42,951 nt of DNA from the NCBI GenBank assembly GCA_017547285.1, contig JAFYQB010000080.1, positions 1 to 42,951 of the forward strand, written 5' to 3'. The DNA comes from Clostridia bacterium. Its GTDB lineage: Bacteria > Bacillota > Clostridia > Christensenellales > Aristaeellaceae. The translations under genes were made by a program, and so were the position numbers. Shown piece after piece: positions 33,201 to 41,361 of the stretch. A model generated the notes under the pieces. It did not search any database, had not been told where the DNA came from, and saw only the letters and a program-made list of their open reading frames with translations. How positions within the stretch are numbered: the first letter of the stretch is position 1; the number at the start of each line of letters is the position of its first letter.

Positions 33201-34460
33201 ATGCACAAGGAAAAGAAGCGCTTTTCCTATGAATGGGTCATGGTGGCATGCTGTTTCCTGATGGTCTTTACGGTGCTTGGATTTGCTTCCACGCCGCGAA
33301 AACTGTTTATGGTTGCGGTACCCAAAGCGCTGGGAATCGAATACGGGCCGTACTCGCTGATGGATACCTTCCGTTACATTACCACGGCAATCCTTAACCT
33401 GTTTTTTGGCGCACTGGTCGTTAAATACGGTCCCAGAAAGCTGATCGCTTTCGGCTTTGCGTTTCTGATTGGTGCCATGCTGGTCTGGGCAAGCGCTGAA
33501 AACCTTACGCTTATCTATCTGGGCGGCATCATGCTTGGCGTTGGCCTCACCATGGCATCCACAACCATGGCCAGCTATGTGGTCAATCTGTGGTGCAGGG
33601 AAAACAAAGGCACCATGACAGGGCTGGTGCTGTGCGCCAATGGTCTGGGCGGTGCGCTGGCAATGCAGGTTTTGTCGCCCATCATCAATGAAAGCGTGTT
33701 CAGTTACCGAAGTGCATACCGCCTGACTGCGCTGATTCTGTTAGCAGCGGGCGTGCTGGTTGTCGCGCTGTTTCGCAATGTGCCTTCCGGTGAGGCGCCT
33801 GTCAAAGCGGCCAAAAAGCAGCCCAAAGGCGCGGACTGGGAAGGCATCACCCTGCGTGAAGCACTTGCCAAACCGTATTTCTATATTGCGGCGATCAGCA
33901 TTTTTCTGACAGGTATGGTGCTGCAAAGCATTGTGGGCTGTGACGCCAACCACATGAGCAACGCTGGATTGGATTCATCCACTGCGGCTTCTGCGCTCAG
34001 CCTGAGTGCCATTGCGCTGACGGGCAGTAAGTTTCTGGTGGGTTTTCTGTATGACCGCAAGGGAATACGCAAAACCATGCTTCTTTGCGATATTGCCGCT
34101 CTTGGTACGCTCCTGATGCTCATCGGCATCAGGCCCACGGCAGCCGGCAAAGTGATGGCGTACGGCTATTCCATTATTTCTGCGGTCGCTCTGCCGCTGG
34201 AAACGATCATGATCCCGCTGGTAACGGCGGAACTGTTCGGGCGAAAAAGCTATGCGCAGATGCTGGGCATTGTAAGCGCCATCAACACAGCGGGCTTCTC
34301 GCTGGGCCCGCCCATTACCAACTTCGTTTTTGACGCAATTGGCACGTATGTGCCCGTTTTCTGGGTGTATCTGCTGGTGATGGCGGGTATTACTCTTGCA
34401 TTTGGCTGGGCGCTGGGCTCAGCGCAAAAGGACCGCATATCAAAGAAGACCGTCAGCTGA
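33201..34460 (+). CDS. MFS transporter
   Basis: A 419-residue protein with about twelve hydrophobic helices and a charged central loop (about residues 200-220, APVKAAKKQPKGAD). The start is ATG 33201 with AAGAAGGG upstream. The loop motif between helices 2 and 3 is GALVVKYGPRKLIAFG, and its counterpart in the second half is GFLYDRKGIRKTMLL, both typical of the major facilitator superfamily; the branch resembles oxalate/monocarboxylate-type carriers. The substrate is unknown. Position after a cytosolic rhamnosidase suggests import of a rhamnoside, but the branch does not look like a sugar carrier. The last six codons and the stop are part of a 36-bp perfect palindrome. Confidence 0.9.
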   Translation: MHKEKKRFSYEWVMVACCFLMVFTVLGFASTPRKLFMVAVPKALGIEYGPYSLMDTFRYITTAILNLFFGALVVKYGPRKLIAFGFAFLIGAMLVWASAENLTLIYLGGIMLGVGLTMASTTMASYVVNLWCRENKGTMTGLVLCANGLGGALAMQVLSPIINESVFSYRSAYRLTALILLAAGVLVVALFRNVPSGEAPVKAAKKQPKGADWEGITLREALAKPYFYIAAISIFLTGMVLQSIVGCDANHMSNAGLDSSTAASALSLSAIALTGSKFLVGFLYDRKGIRKTMLLCDIAALGTLLMLIGIRPTAAGKVMAYGYSIISAVALPLETIMIPLVTAELFGRKSYAQMLGIVSAINTAGFSLGPPITNFVFDAIGTYVPVFWVYLLVMAGITLAFGWALGSAQKDRISKKTVS

Positions 34461-34474
34461 CGGTCTTCTTTGAT
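34439..34474. terminator. 36-bp perfect palindrome, convergent terminator
   Basis: ATCAAAGAAGACCGTCAG (34439-34456) is followed directly by its exact reverse complement (34457-34474). It contains the last codons and TGA stop of the MFS gene and touches the stop codon of sdaAA on the other strand. With TTCTTTGAT on one side and the same on the other, it can end transcription from both directions. Confidence 0.88.
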
Positions 34475-35313
34475 TACTTCTTTCCGCATACGCTCCGGCA
34501 CGCAGCGCATCCGCCCTCGCCGGTTTCGCGCAGGGAGGCGGGAAGCGCGTCGCCCACATCCTTCATGGCAAGAATCACTTCATCACAGGGGATGGGGCTC
34601 TTAACGCCGGAAAGCGCCATCTGCGCCGCACTCAGCGCCTGTGATACGCCGCCTACATTGCGGTACACGCAGGGCACCTCCACCAGACCGTGAACAGGGT
34701 CACAAACCAGACCCAGCATGTTCATAAGCGCAAAGGCGCTGGCATGCGTGCTGGCCTCGGGCGTGCCGCCGTAGAGCTGCACCAGCGCAGCGGCAGCCAT
34801 GGCGGCAGCCGCGCCGCATTCGGCCTGACAACCGCCTTCCGCGCCGCTGATGGTAGCCTGCAAAGCGATAATGCGGCCAATACCGGCGGCGGTGAACAAG
34901 GCCATCACCAGATCGTCATCTGTAAAGCCATCCTGCTCCTGTGCAGCCAGCAGCGCACCGGGCAGAATGCCGCAGCTGCCCGCTGTGGGCGCGGCAACGA
35001 TTTTGCCCATGCAGGCGTTGTACTCGGCAATGGACATGGCATAAGCGCCCGCTTTGCCCAACAGGCCGAAACGGTTGATTTCCTCGGGAACAAACATCTT
35101 GGCCGCCTGACCGCCCACCATACCGCTGACGGAACGCAGCGTGGGGGAAAGACCGGCCTTTGCGCTGTCGCGCATTACGGAGAGCCGGTCGTGCATGCGT
35201 GCCATCAGGATGCTTTCATCGCAGCCCTCTTCCTTGGCCTGCCAGCGCAGCGCGGCTTTGCCAAGATCGCCGTACTTGGCGGCGTTTCTCAAAAATTCAG
35301 CAATCGTCTGCAT
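34474..35313 (-). CDS. sdaAA: L-serine dehydratase, iron-sulfur alpha subunit
   Basis: A 279-residue catalytic subunit of the oxygen-sensitive [4Fe-4S] serine dehydratase, which converts L-serine to pyruvate and ammonia. The Cys residues that hold the cluster are visible: SCGILPGAL, GAEGGCQAECGAAAAMAAA and the C-terminal EGGCAACRSVCGKK-like end. LVCDPVHGLVEVPC is the conserved active-site stretch. AAGGGG lies upstream, and the start is 2 bp after the beta subunit stop, so the subunits are made together. Confidence 0.96.
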   Translation of the reverse strand: MQTIAEFLRNAAKYGDLGKAALRWQAKEEGCDESILMARMHDRLSVMRDSAKAGLSPTLRSVSGMVGGQAAKMFVPEEINRFGLLGKAGAYAMSIAEYNACMGKIVAAPTAGSCGILPGALLAAQEQDGFTDDDLVMALFTAAGIGRIIALQATISGAEGGCQAECGAAAAMAAAALVQLYGGTPEASTHASAFALMNMLGLVCDPVHGLVEVPCVYRNVGGVSQALSAAQMALSGVKSPIPCDEVILAMKDVGDALPASLRETGEGGCAACRSVCGKK

Positions 35314-35315
35314 GG

Positions 35316-35987
35316 TTATACCCCTTTGCTGCGGGCGGCAACATACGCCACATGATAAATGCCCGGCATGGCGGACAGACAGTCGATCAGCGTTTTGTCG
35401 GCTTCTCCGTCGATCTCGATCACCATCATGGCCTCGCCGCCCACGGAACGGCGGAATACGCGCATGGTGGCTATGTTGAGGGAACTGGCGGAAAGCACGC
35501 TGGAAATCTGCGCGATCATACCTTTGGTATCCTTCTGGGTGATAACCAGCGTATTTTCATGTCCGCTGAAACCGGCTTCCAGTCCGTTGATGGACTGCAC
35601 TTCGATTTCGCCGCCGCCGATGGAGGCCGCCTGCACGCAGATATGCCGTCCATCCGCGCTGTCCACGTCCATGATCACGGTGTTCGGGTGTGCGCCGCGG
35701 GCGTCTGCGTTGTAGAAAGAATAACGCAGTCCTTGTTCGTCCGCATAGCGCAGGCTTTCACGCAGGCGTTCATCATCCACAGCCATGCCGAGCAGACCGC
35801 CGATCAGCGCCTTGTCGGTGCCGTGGCCGCGATAGGTTTTCTGAAAGGAGCCGTACAGGCCGATACGTGCCTGAGAAGGCTCCGTGCCCAGCAAAAGGCG
35901 GGTGATCAAACCGATGCGCGCCGCCCCCGCCGTGTGGGAGGAACTGGGTCCGACCATGACCGGACCCAGAATGTCAAACAGATCCAT
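35316..35987 (-). CDS. sdaAB: L-serine dehydratase, iron-sulfur beta subunit
   Basis: A 223-residue beta subunit. The N-terminal VMVGPSSSHTAGAARIG and the later GHGTDKALIGGLLGM are the family motifs of the ASB domain. Residues 150-223 form an ACT domain (LVITQKDTKGMIAQISSVLS), proposed to bind serine. AGGAGG lies 6 nt upstream of the start. It is 15 bp after the dehydrogenase gene and 2 bp before sdaAA, forming a three-gene operon. Confidence 0.96.
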   Translation of the reverse strand: MDLFDILGPVMVGPSSSHTAGAARIGLITRLLLGTEPSQARIGLYGSFQKTYRGHGTDKALIGGLLGMAVDDERLRESLRYADEQGLRYSFYNADARGAHPNTVIMDVDSADGRHICVQAASIGGGEIEVQSINGLEAGFSGHENTLVITQKDTKGMIAQISSVLSASSLNIATMRVFRRSVGGEAMMVIEIDGEADKTLIDCLSAMPGIYHVAYVAARSKGV

Positions 35988-36002
35988 AAAGCCTCCTGTG
36001 GT

Positions 36003-37019
36003 TTAGGGAATGATAACAGTCTTGCCGTTGCGCAGGCCGGGCTTGAAGGCCTCGTTGATATCATCCAGCGCAACGCGGTCGCTGATCAGATCCTTCAGGT
36101 TCAGACGGCCGGAGGTGATGATCTGCGCAGCGCGGCCCTGGGTGTTGGGATTGACGAAGGAGGTCTTCAAAGTCAGTTCCTTCTTGAAGGCGGCGAAGGG
36201 CATCCACGGAATGGAGCAGTCCGGCTCAGTCAGGCTGAAAATCATGACGGTCGCAGCCTTGCCGGCGTACTCAATGGCATCCATCACGGTCTGTGCCTTG
36301 CCGGCACATTCGATGACCACGCGGATATCGGTAAAGCCATGCTTCCTGAGTTCAGCAGGCACATCATCCTTGGCGGGATTCAGCGTAAGTTCTGCGCCCA
36401 GCTTTTTGGCCAGCGGGAAACGGTTTTCGTTCACGTCCAGCAGTACGCAGCGCACTGCGCCGCTCAGCTGCGCCAGCTGCAGCATGATCATGCCGATGGT
36501 GCCGCCGCCAATAATCATGACGGTGTCGCCCAGCTTGATGTTGGAAAGGTCGATGCCGTGCAGGCAGCAGGCCACAGGCTCGCACATGGCGGCTTCTTCA
36601 AAGGGGACGCTGTCCGGGATCACATGGCACTGCTTTTCCAGCACCACGCAGTACTCGGCAAAGCCGCCGTCGTGATTGACGCCGGTGGCGGTCATGGTAT
36701 CGCAGAAGTGCACATCGCCGCGGCGGCAGGCATCGCACGCTTCGCAGGAAATGTTGGGGTTAACGGTGATGTGATCGCCCACCTTGATGCGGCTTACGGC
36801 AGAGCCTACCTCCACCACCTCGCCAGCAAATTCATGGCCAAGGATGACGGGGGGATTGCAGTCCGTTGCGCCCTGCGCACCGGCATGAATATGCACGTCC
36901 GTACCGCAAACGCCGCAGGCCTTTACGCGCAGAAGTACCTGATGATCGCCTACTTTGGGCATGGGATAATTGGCATCCACCCGAATATCGCCCTTACCAT
37001 GGAATACAGCAGCTTTCAT
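36003..37019 (-). CDS. zinc-dependent medium-chain dehydrogenase
   Basis: A 338-residue alcohol/polyol dehydrogenase, close in layout to sorbitol and threonine dehydrogenases. The catalytic zinc region is CGVCGTDVHIH with GHEFAGEVVEVG; the structural zinc site has four Cys in CEACDACRRGDVHFC; the NAD(P) motif is GGGTIGMI (about residues 172-179). Length is normal. GGAGG lies just before the start. It is the first gene of an operon with serine dehydratase, so threonine, serine or a related hydroxy-amino acid or polyol is a reasonable substrate, but this is inference. Its leader contains a terminator-like hairpin. Confidence 0.92.
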   Translation of the reverse strand: MKAAVFHGKGDIRVDANYPMPKVGDHQVLLRVKACGVCGTDVHIHAGAQGATDCNPPVILGHEFAGEVVEVGSAVSRIKVGDHITVNPNISCEACDACRRGDVHFCDTMTATGVNHDGGFAEYCVVLEKQCHVIPDSVPFEEAAMCEPVACCLHGIDLSNIKLGDTVMIIGGGTIGMIMLQLAQLSGAVRCVLLDVNENRFPLAKKLGAELTLNPAKDDVPAELRKHGFTDIRVVIECAGKAQTVMDAIEYAGKAATVMIFSLTEPDCSIPWMPFAAFKKELTLKTSFVNPNTQGRAAQIITSGRLNLKDLISDRVALDDINEAFKPGLRNGKTVIIP

Positions 37020-37037
37020 ATTTTTCCTCCGTTCTGG

Positions 37038-37067
37038 AAAAAACGCGGCCCGTTTGAACGGGTCGCG
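37038..37067 (-). terminator. terminator-like hairpin in the leader of the dehydrogenase-sda operon
   Basis: On the minus strand CGCGACCCGTT and AACGGGCCGCG (plus 37057-37067 and 37044-37054) pair with one A-C mismatch, followed by TTTTTT (plus 37038-37043). It lies downstream of the promoter 37094-37122 and 19 nt before the dehydrogenase start, so that gene must be read through it. It may also end the upstream acyl-CoA ligase transcript. Confidence 0.8.
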
Positions 37068-37093
37068 CTGATGAACCGTTTCAACCTACCGTT

Positions 37094-37122
37094 ATCATAA
37101 AACGGAATGGCAGAAAGGTCAA
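37094..37122 (-). promoter_or_regulatory. sigma-A promoter of the dehydrogenase-sda operon
   Basis: On the minus strand TTGACC (plus 37117-37122) and TATGAT (plus 37094-37099) are 17 bp apart. The predicted transcript starts near 37087 and has a leader of about 68 nt containing the terminator-like hairpin. Confidence 0.78.
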
Positions 37123-37131
37123 TACCTGAAA

Positions 37132-39630
37132 TCAGGCAGTTTCGATGCTGGCAGCTTTTTGCAGCTTGAGCTGCTCGATGGCTTGTTCGCGCATCTTGTA
37201 TTTGAGAATTTTGCCGGCGGCGTTCATGGGGAAGCTGTCCACAAAGGCAATGTACTTGGGCACCTTGTGGCGGGCGATGCGTTCGCGCATGTACTGCTTC
37301 ATTTCCTCCACGGTCATCTGCTCCTCTTCCTTGAGGATGATGCAGGCCATGATTTCCTCGCCGTACTGCTCGTCCGGCACGCCGATGACCTGAACATCGC
37401 TGACCTTGGGGTGGGTGTAAATGAACTCCTCCAGCTCCTTGGGGTAGATGTTCTCGCCGCCGCGGATGATCATATCCTTGAGGCGGCCGGTGATGCGGTA
37501 GGTACCGTCCTCGTTTTTGCAGGCAAGGTCGCCGGTGTGCAGCCAACCGTCTTCATCAATGGCCAGACGGGTGGCGTCGGGCATTTTGTAATAGCCTTTC
37601 ATGATGTTGTAGCCGCGGGCTACAAACTCGCCGATTTCGCCAACGGGCAGTTCTTCGTTGGTTTCGGGGTTGATGATGCGGCACTCGATCTCCGGCAGCG
37701 CACGGCCAACGGTGGCTACGCGCAGTTCCAGCGGATCATCTGCGCTGGACATGGTACAGCCGGGGGAAGCCTCGGTCTGGCCGTAGACGATGGTGATCTC
37801 CTTCATGTGCATCTTGTCCACAACCTCACGCATCTTGGCGATGGGGCAGGGAGAACCGGCCATGATGCCGGTGCGCATGTAGGAGAAATCTGTCTTTTCA
37901 AAGTCAGGATGCTCAAGCATGGCCACAAACATGGTGGGCACGCCGTGGAAGGCGGTGATGTGCTCCTGATGCACGCAGGCCAGCGCGGGCTTGGGGCTGA
38001 AATAGGGCAGGGGCAGGATGGTCGCGCCGTGGGTCATGGAGGCGGTCATCGCCAGCACCATGCCGAAGCAGTGGAACATGGGCACCTGGATCATCATGCG
38101 GTCGGCAGTGGACAGATCCATGCGGTCGCCGATGCACTTGCCGTTGTTGACCACGTTGTAGTGAGTCAGCATTACTCCCTTTGGGAAACCGGTGGTACCG
38201 CTGGTGTACTGCATATTGCATACATCGTGGGGCGATACGTTCGCCGCCAGACGCCAAACTTCCTCTACGGGAACGGCCTTGCCGCGTTCCAGCGCATCGT
38301 CCCAGGAGATCGCGCCGGGCTGCTGGAAACCAACGCTGATGACGTTGCGCAGGAAGGGCAGGCGGTGCGCATGCAGGCTCTTGCCCTTGGGCGTGGTCAT
38401 CAGTTCGGGGCACAGCTCGTTGATGATCTGCTGATAATCGCTGTCACGGTAGCTCTTTTCCAGAATCAGCGTATGGGTGTCGGACTGTTTGAGCAGGTAT
38501 TCCGCCTCGTGGATTTTGTAGGCGGTGTTCATGGTCACCAGCACTGCGCCGATCTTGGTGGTAGCCCAGAAGGCGATGTACCACTGCGGCAGGTTGGTGG
38601 CCCACATGGTCACGTGGCTGCCGGGCTTTACGCCAAGGGCGATCAGGGCGCGGGCAAAGTTGTCCACATCCTCGCGGAACTCAGCGTAGGTGCGGGTGTA
38701 GTTGAGCGTGGTGTACTTGATGGCCAGCTGGTCGGGAAATTCCTCCACCATGCGGTCCAGCACGCGGGAGAAGGTGGTTTCGATCAGCGCTTCCTTCTTC
38801 CACACATACTGTCCGGTCTGGCTCTGATTGTAGTACAGCGGCTTTTTGAGCATGCGGGGGCTCTCAAAGCGGTTCATGTAGTTCACAAAATAGGGGAAAA
38901 TGATCTCCTTGTCCTGCAGATCCTCCATCCATTCAGGTTTCCATTCCAGAGAAATGAAACCGTCGTAGTTGATGGAAGCCAGCGCCTGCATCACGCCTGC
39001 AATGGGCAGCGTGCCTTCGCCGATCAGGTTGTACTGCAGATCATCATCGGAGTCGCGCAGATGCAGATGCTTCACATACGCGCCCAGATTCTTGATGGTC
39101 TCGTCCGGGGATTCCTTGTGATCGCGGCAGGTGTGATGCACATCCCACAGTGCGCCCAGCTCGTCGCAGGCAAAGTGATTCATCAGTTCGCGCAGCTTGG
39201 CGGTGTCAGCATACACGCCGCTGGTCTTGATGAGCAGAATCACGTTCTTCTGCGCTGCATAGTCCAGCAGTTCAGCCACGTTCTTTTCAATCACGTCCTG
39301 CTTCTGTTCGCTGGCAAAAGCGCAAACGCAGGGTGTGCGCAGGTCACTGGCGATATCCATCAGCAGCTTGACTTCTTCTACGGCGGAGCCGTCTTCGGCA
39401 GAAAGGTCGCAGGAGGAATCCAGACAGGGAATGGAGAGCTTCTTTTCGTTCAGCATTCGCACGGTCGCGCTGATGCTGTACTTGTGGAAGGGGCCGCTTT
39501 TTTCCAGCAGACGACCTTCCTTGTGGGCATTGTAAATTTCGATGCCGCCAAACTTCATGTCGGTGGCGGTATCAAGCCATTCTTCCCAGGAGCAGCTGGC
39601 CCAGCCGCGTGTGGAAAAGGAAAGGTTCAT
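37132..39630 (-). CDS. fusion of TIM-barrel sugar-isomerase-like domain and acyl-CoA ligase
   Basis: An 832-residue fusion. Residues 1-260 form an AP-endonuclease-2/xylose-isomerase-like barrel: FGGIEIYNAH, LWDVHHTCRDH, KHLHLRDSD and ISLEWKPEW keep Asp163, the HLH pair and Glu229, but the usual Glu of the fourth strand appears as Lys135 in ILLIKTSG, so metal binding is doubtful. Residues 280-830 form an AMP-forming acyl-CoA ligase of the medium/long-chain branch: the nucleotide motif QYTSGTTGFPKGVML (474-488), YGQTEASPGC, DGWLHTGDL, GRLKDMIIRGGENIYP and the catalytic Lys in MNAAGKILKY. The ligase half looks active and would make an acyl-CoA and AMP. The start codon overlaps the LeuA-like stop as ATGA, so the two proteins are made together. 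The physiological substrate is unknown. Confidence 0.9.
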   Translation of the reverse strand: MNLSFSTRGWASCSWEEWLDTATDMKFGGIEIYNAHKEGRLLEKSGPFHKYSISATVRMLNEKKLSIPCLDSSCDLSAEDGSAVEEVKLLMDIASDLRTPCVCAFASEQKQDVIEKNVAELLDYAAQKNVILLIKTSGVYADTAKLRELMNHFACDELGALWDVHHTCRDHKESPDETIKNLGAYVKHLHLRDSDDDLQYNLIGEGTLPIAGVMQALASINYDGFISLEWKPEWMEDLQDKEIIFPYFVNYMNRFESPRMLKKPLYYNQSQTGQYVWKKEALIETTFSRVLDRMVEEFPDQLAIKYTTLNYTRTYAEFREDVDNFARALIALGVKPGSHVTMWATNLPQWYIAFWATTKIGAVLVTMNTAYKIHEAEYLLKQSDTHTLILEKSYRDSDYQQIINELCPELMTTPKGKSLHAHRLPFLRNVISVGFQQPGAISWDDALERGKAVPVEEVWRLAANVSPHDVCNMQYTSGTTGFPKGVMLTHYNVVNNGKCIGDRMDLSTADRMMIQVPMFHCFGMVLAMTASMTHGATILPLPYFSPKPALACVHQEHITAFHGVPTMFVAMLEHPDFEKTDFSYMRTGIMAGSPCPIAKMREVVDKMHMKEITIVYGQTEASPGCTMSSADDPLELRVATVGRALPEIECRIINPETNEELPVGEIGEFVARGYNIMKGYYKMPDATRLAIDEDGWLHTGDLACKNEDGTYRITGRLKDMIIRGGENIYPKELEEFIYTHPKVSDVQVIGVPDEQYGEEIMACIILKEEEQMTVEEMKQYMRERIARHKVPKYIAFVDSFPMNAAGKILKYKMREQAIEQLKLQKAASIETA

Positions 39631-41039
39631 GCTTCCGCCTCCTCATAAACGATTTTGTTGAGCGCGCTCAGATATGCGCGGATGCTGGCGCCCACGATGT
39701 CGGTGGAAATGCCGCGCCCGGAGTAGAGTCGGCCTTCGGAGCGCAGGCGCACAACGGTTTCACCCATGGCCTCGCGGCCTTCGGTGACGGACTGGATCTG
39801 GAAATCATCCAGCTCGTAATGATGCCCCACAACCTGTTCGATGGACTTGAACGCCGCATCGATGGGGCCGTCGCCCAGACAAATGCCTTCCAGCACGGAA
39901 CCGTCCTTCAGCAGACGGATGTGTGCGCTGGCGGAAATGGCATTGCCGCAGTTGATCACGTACTTGTCCAGCTGATAGGTGGGGGGAACCTGCAGGGCAA
40001 CACTTGCCACGATGGTATCCAGCTCACGGGCGGATACGTTTTCTTTCTTGTCGGCAATGGCCTGGAAAGCTTCAAACACCTTGGCGATATCATCATCGCT
40101 CAGGGTGTAGCCCAGCTTGTCAACAGCTTTGCTGACGGCGGAAAGATCATCGTGAACGCTGAGCACCATACCGGCTGCGTCGGCCACAGCGGATACGCCG
40201 CCGTCGTAGATGGTGTTCTGGCCGCGGGCAGAGCACAGCCATTCAATCTGCGCGGTAATGCGTTTGATCTCGGCATGGCGGATGCTGCAGCCCAGACTGA
40301 AACTGTCGCCGCGGTTCTTGAGGATGGCGGCGATATCGGAAAGCGCAGTCACATCGCTGGCGCAGGAAACGGCCTTGATCTCGTCTGCACCGGCACGGAT
40401 GGCGGCAATGGCGCAGGCTCCGGCCATAGAGAGCGCGTTGGAACACAGCACGCCCAGCTTCACGGAAGCGGTTTCGGGCACATTGGTCTTTACATCATCG
40501 ATGAAAGCAGAGAACTCCTCCGGGAACATCAGACCGGCGGCGTCGCACAGGGTCACGGCAGTTGCGCCCGCTTCCACCGCTACCTTGATGGCCTGATACA
40601 GGAATTCACGCTCGCTGCGGCAGGCGTCATCGGCAATGAATTCCACATCCGCGCACTTTTCGCGGCAGGCCTTCACCAGCTGGGCGATGGCTTCCAGCAT
40701 CTTATCGGGCTTCTTGTGCCAGAAGTATTCCATCTGGGTGGGGCTCATGGGCGCCTGCACCTGCAAACGGGGCTTTTTGGCTTCCTTCACGGCAGCCCAT
40801 GTCACGTCTACGCTTTCCACGTTCTGACTGACCGGCACCGCAACGATGGCGTTTTTCGCAGCCATCGCTACGGACTTGACCAGCAGACTATCGATTTTTT
40901 TGTTCTGGATGGGAGCCAGTTCGATCCCGGAAACATTCAGGCGGTCCAATAGCTTGGCCAGCTCAATTTTCTCCTTAAAACTGAGTGCCAAACCGTTGGC
41001 TGTTTTCAAAGTGATGTCGCTCAGAGCGATGCAGCGCAT
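39627..41039 (-). CDS. LeuA-like protein with degenerate active site
   Basis: A 470-residue protein of the isopropylmalate/citramalate/homocitrate synthase family. The barrel (about 1-265) has lost the catalytic motifs. DTTLRDGEQ is here SDITLKTANG (Asp8 kept, Arg replaced by Lys12), the HCHND metal motif is LCSNA (198-202), and the GERAGNA loop is ASDVTAL. The C-terminal part (about 350-465) is a well-preserved LeuA dimer/allosteric domain, with GDGPIDAAFKSIEQ, EGREAMGETVVRL, STDIVGAS and AYLSALNK. A true condensation with acetyl-CoA is therefore unlikely; an allosteric or scaffold role, or a new reaction, is more likely. The start follows AGGAGG. It lies after the 91-bp repeat array and overlaps the acyl-CoA ligase fusion by 4 bp. 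Confidence 0.88.
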   Translation of the reverse strand: MRCIALSDITLKTANGLALSFKEKIELAKLLDRLNVSGIELAPIQNKKIDSLLVKSVAMAAKNAIVAVPVSQNVESVDVTWAAVKEAKKPRLQVQAPMSPTQMEYFWHKKPDKMLEAIAQLVKACREKCADVEFIADDACRSEREFLYQAIKVAVEAGATAVTLCDAAGLMFPEEFSAFIDDVKTNVPETASVKLGVLCSNALSMAGACAIAAIRAGADEIKAVSCASDVTALSDIAAILKNRGDSFSLGCSIRHAEIKRITAQIEWLCSARGQNTIYDGGVSAVADAAGMVLSVHDDLSAVSKAVDKLGYTLSDDDIAKVFEAFQAIADKKENVSARELDTIVASVALQVPPTYQLDKYVINCGNAISASAHIRLLKDGSVLEGICLGDGPIDAAFKSIEQVVGHHYELDDFQIQSVTEGREAMGETVVRLRSEGRLYSGRGISTDIVGASIRAYLSALNKIVYEEAEA

Positions 41040-41078
41040 TGGGGGTTCCTCCTGTCGTTCTTTGGGATCTGATTTGAT

Positions 41079-41361
41079 GCGAAAAAGTTTGGATCAAAGT
41101 GTGGAAATCAGTCAAGCAAGGATCGTGGGACGGCCTATGCCTGATCTCAACTCCACCGAAGAAATCCAACGAAGTTGGTTTGGATCGTAGTGTGGAAATC
41201 AGTCGAGCAAGGATCGTGGGACGGCCTATGCCTGATCTCAACTCCACCGAAGAAATCCAACGAAGTTGGTTTGGATCGTAGTGTGGAAATCAGTCGAGCA
41301 AGGATCGTGGGACAGCCTATGCCTGATCTCAACTCCACCGAAGAAATCCAACGAAGTTGGT
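41079..41361. repeat. three tandem 91-bp direct repeats
   Basis: Copies begin at 41099, 41190 and 41281, and the last ends at 41361, inside the TTA that is the stop codon of ilvE. The copies are nearly identical; visible changes are CAGTCAAGC against CAGTCGAGC in copy 1 and GGGACGGCC against GGGACAGCC in copy 3. A partial, decayed unit (AAAGTTTGGATCAAA) precedes copy 1. Because 91 is not a multiple of three the array stays open in several frames, but I see no credible protein. Each unit contains CCAACTTCGTTGG, a mini-hairpin. The array fills the whole gap between ilvE and the LeuA-like gene. Confidence 0.93.

Noticed and set aside
30573..33206. Open frame of 877 codons on the minus strand opposite the rhamnosidase gene
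   Set aside because: The plus-strand frame has the full GH78 signature; the minus frame has no recognisable domain or start signal.
37159..39648. Open frame of about 830 codons on the + strand opposite the barrel-ligase fusion
   Set aside because: Reverse shadow with His/Gly/Val-rich composition; the minus frame carries all acyl-CoA ligase motifs.
41079..41361. CRISPR array
   Set aside because: The repeats are 91 bp long, directly adjacent and without spacers; no cas gene is in the window.
41175..41361. Small repeat-encoded protein in the 91-bp array
   Set aside because: The unit length is not a multiple of three, so each copy is read in a different frame; the open frames run on into the opposite strand of ilvE and have no ribosome site.
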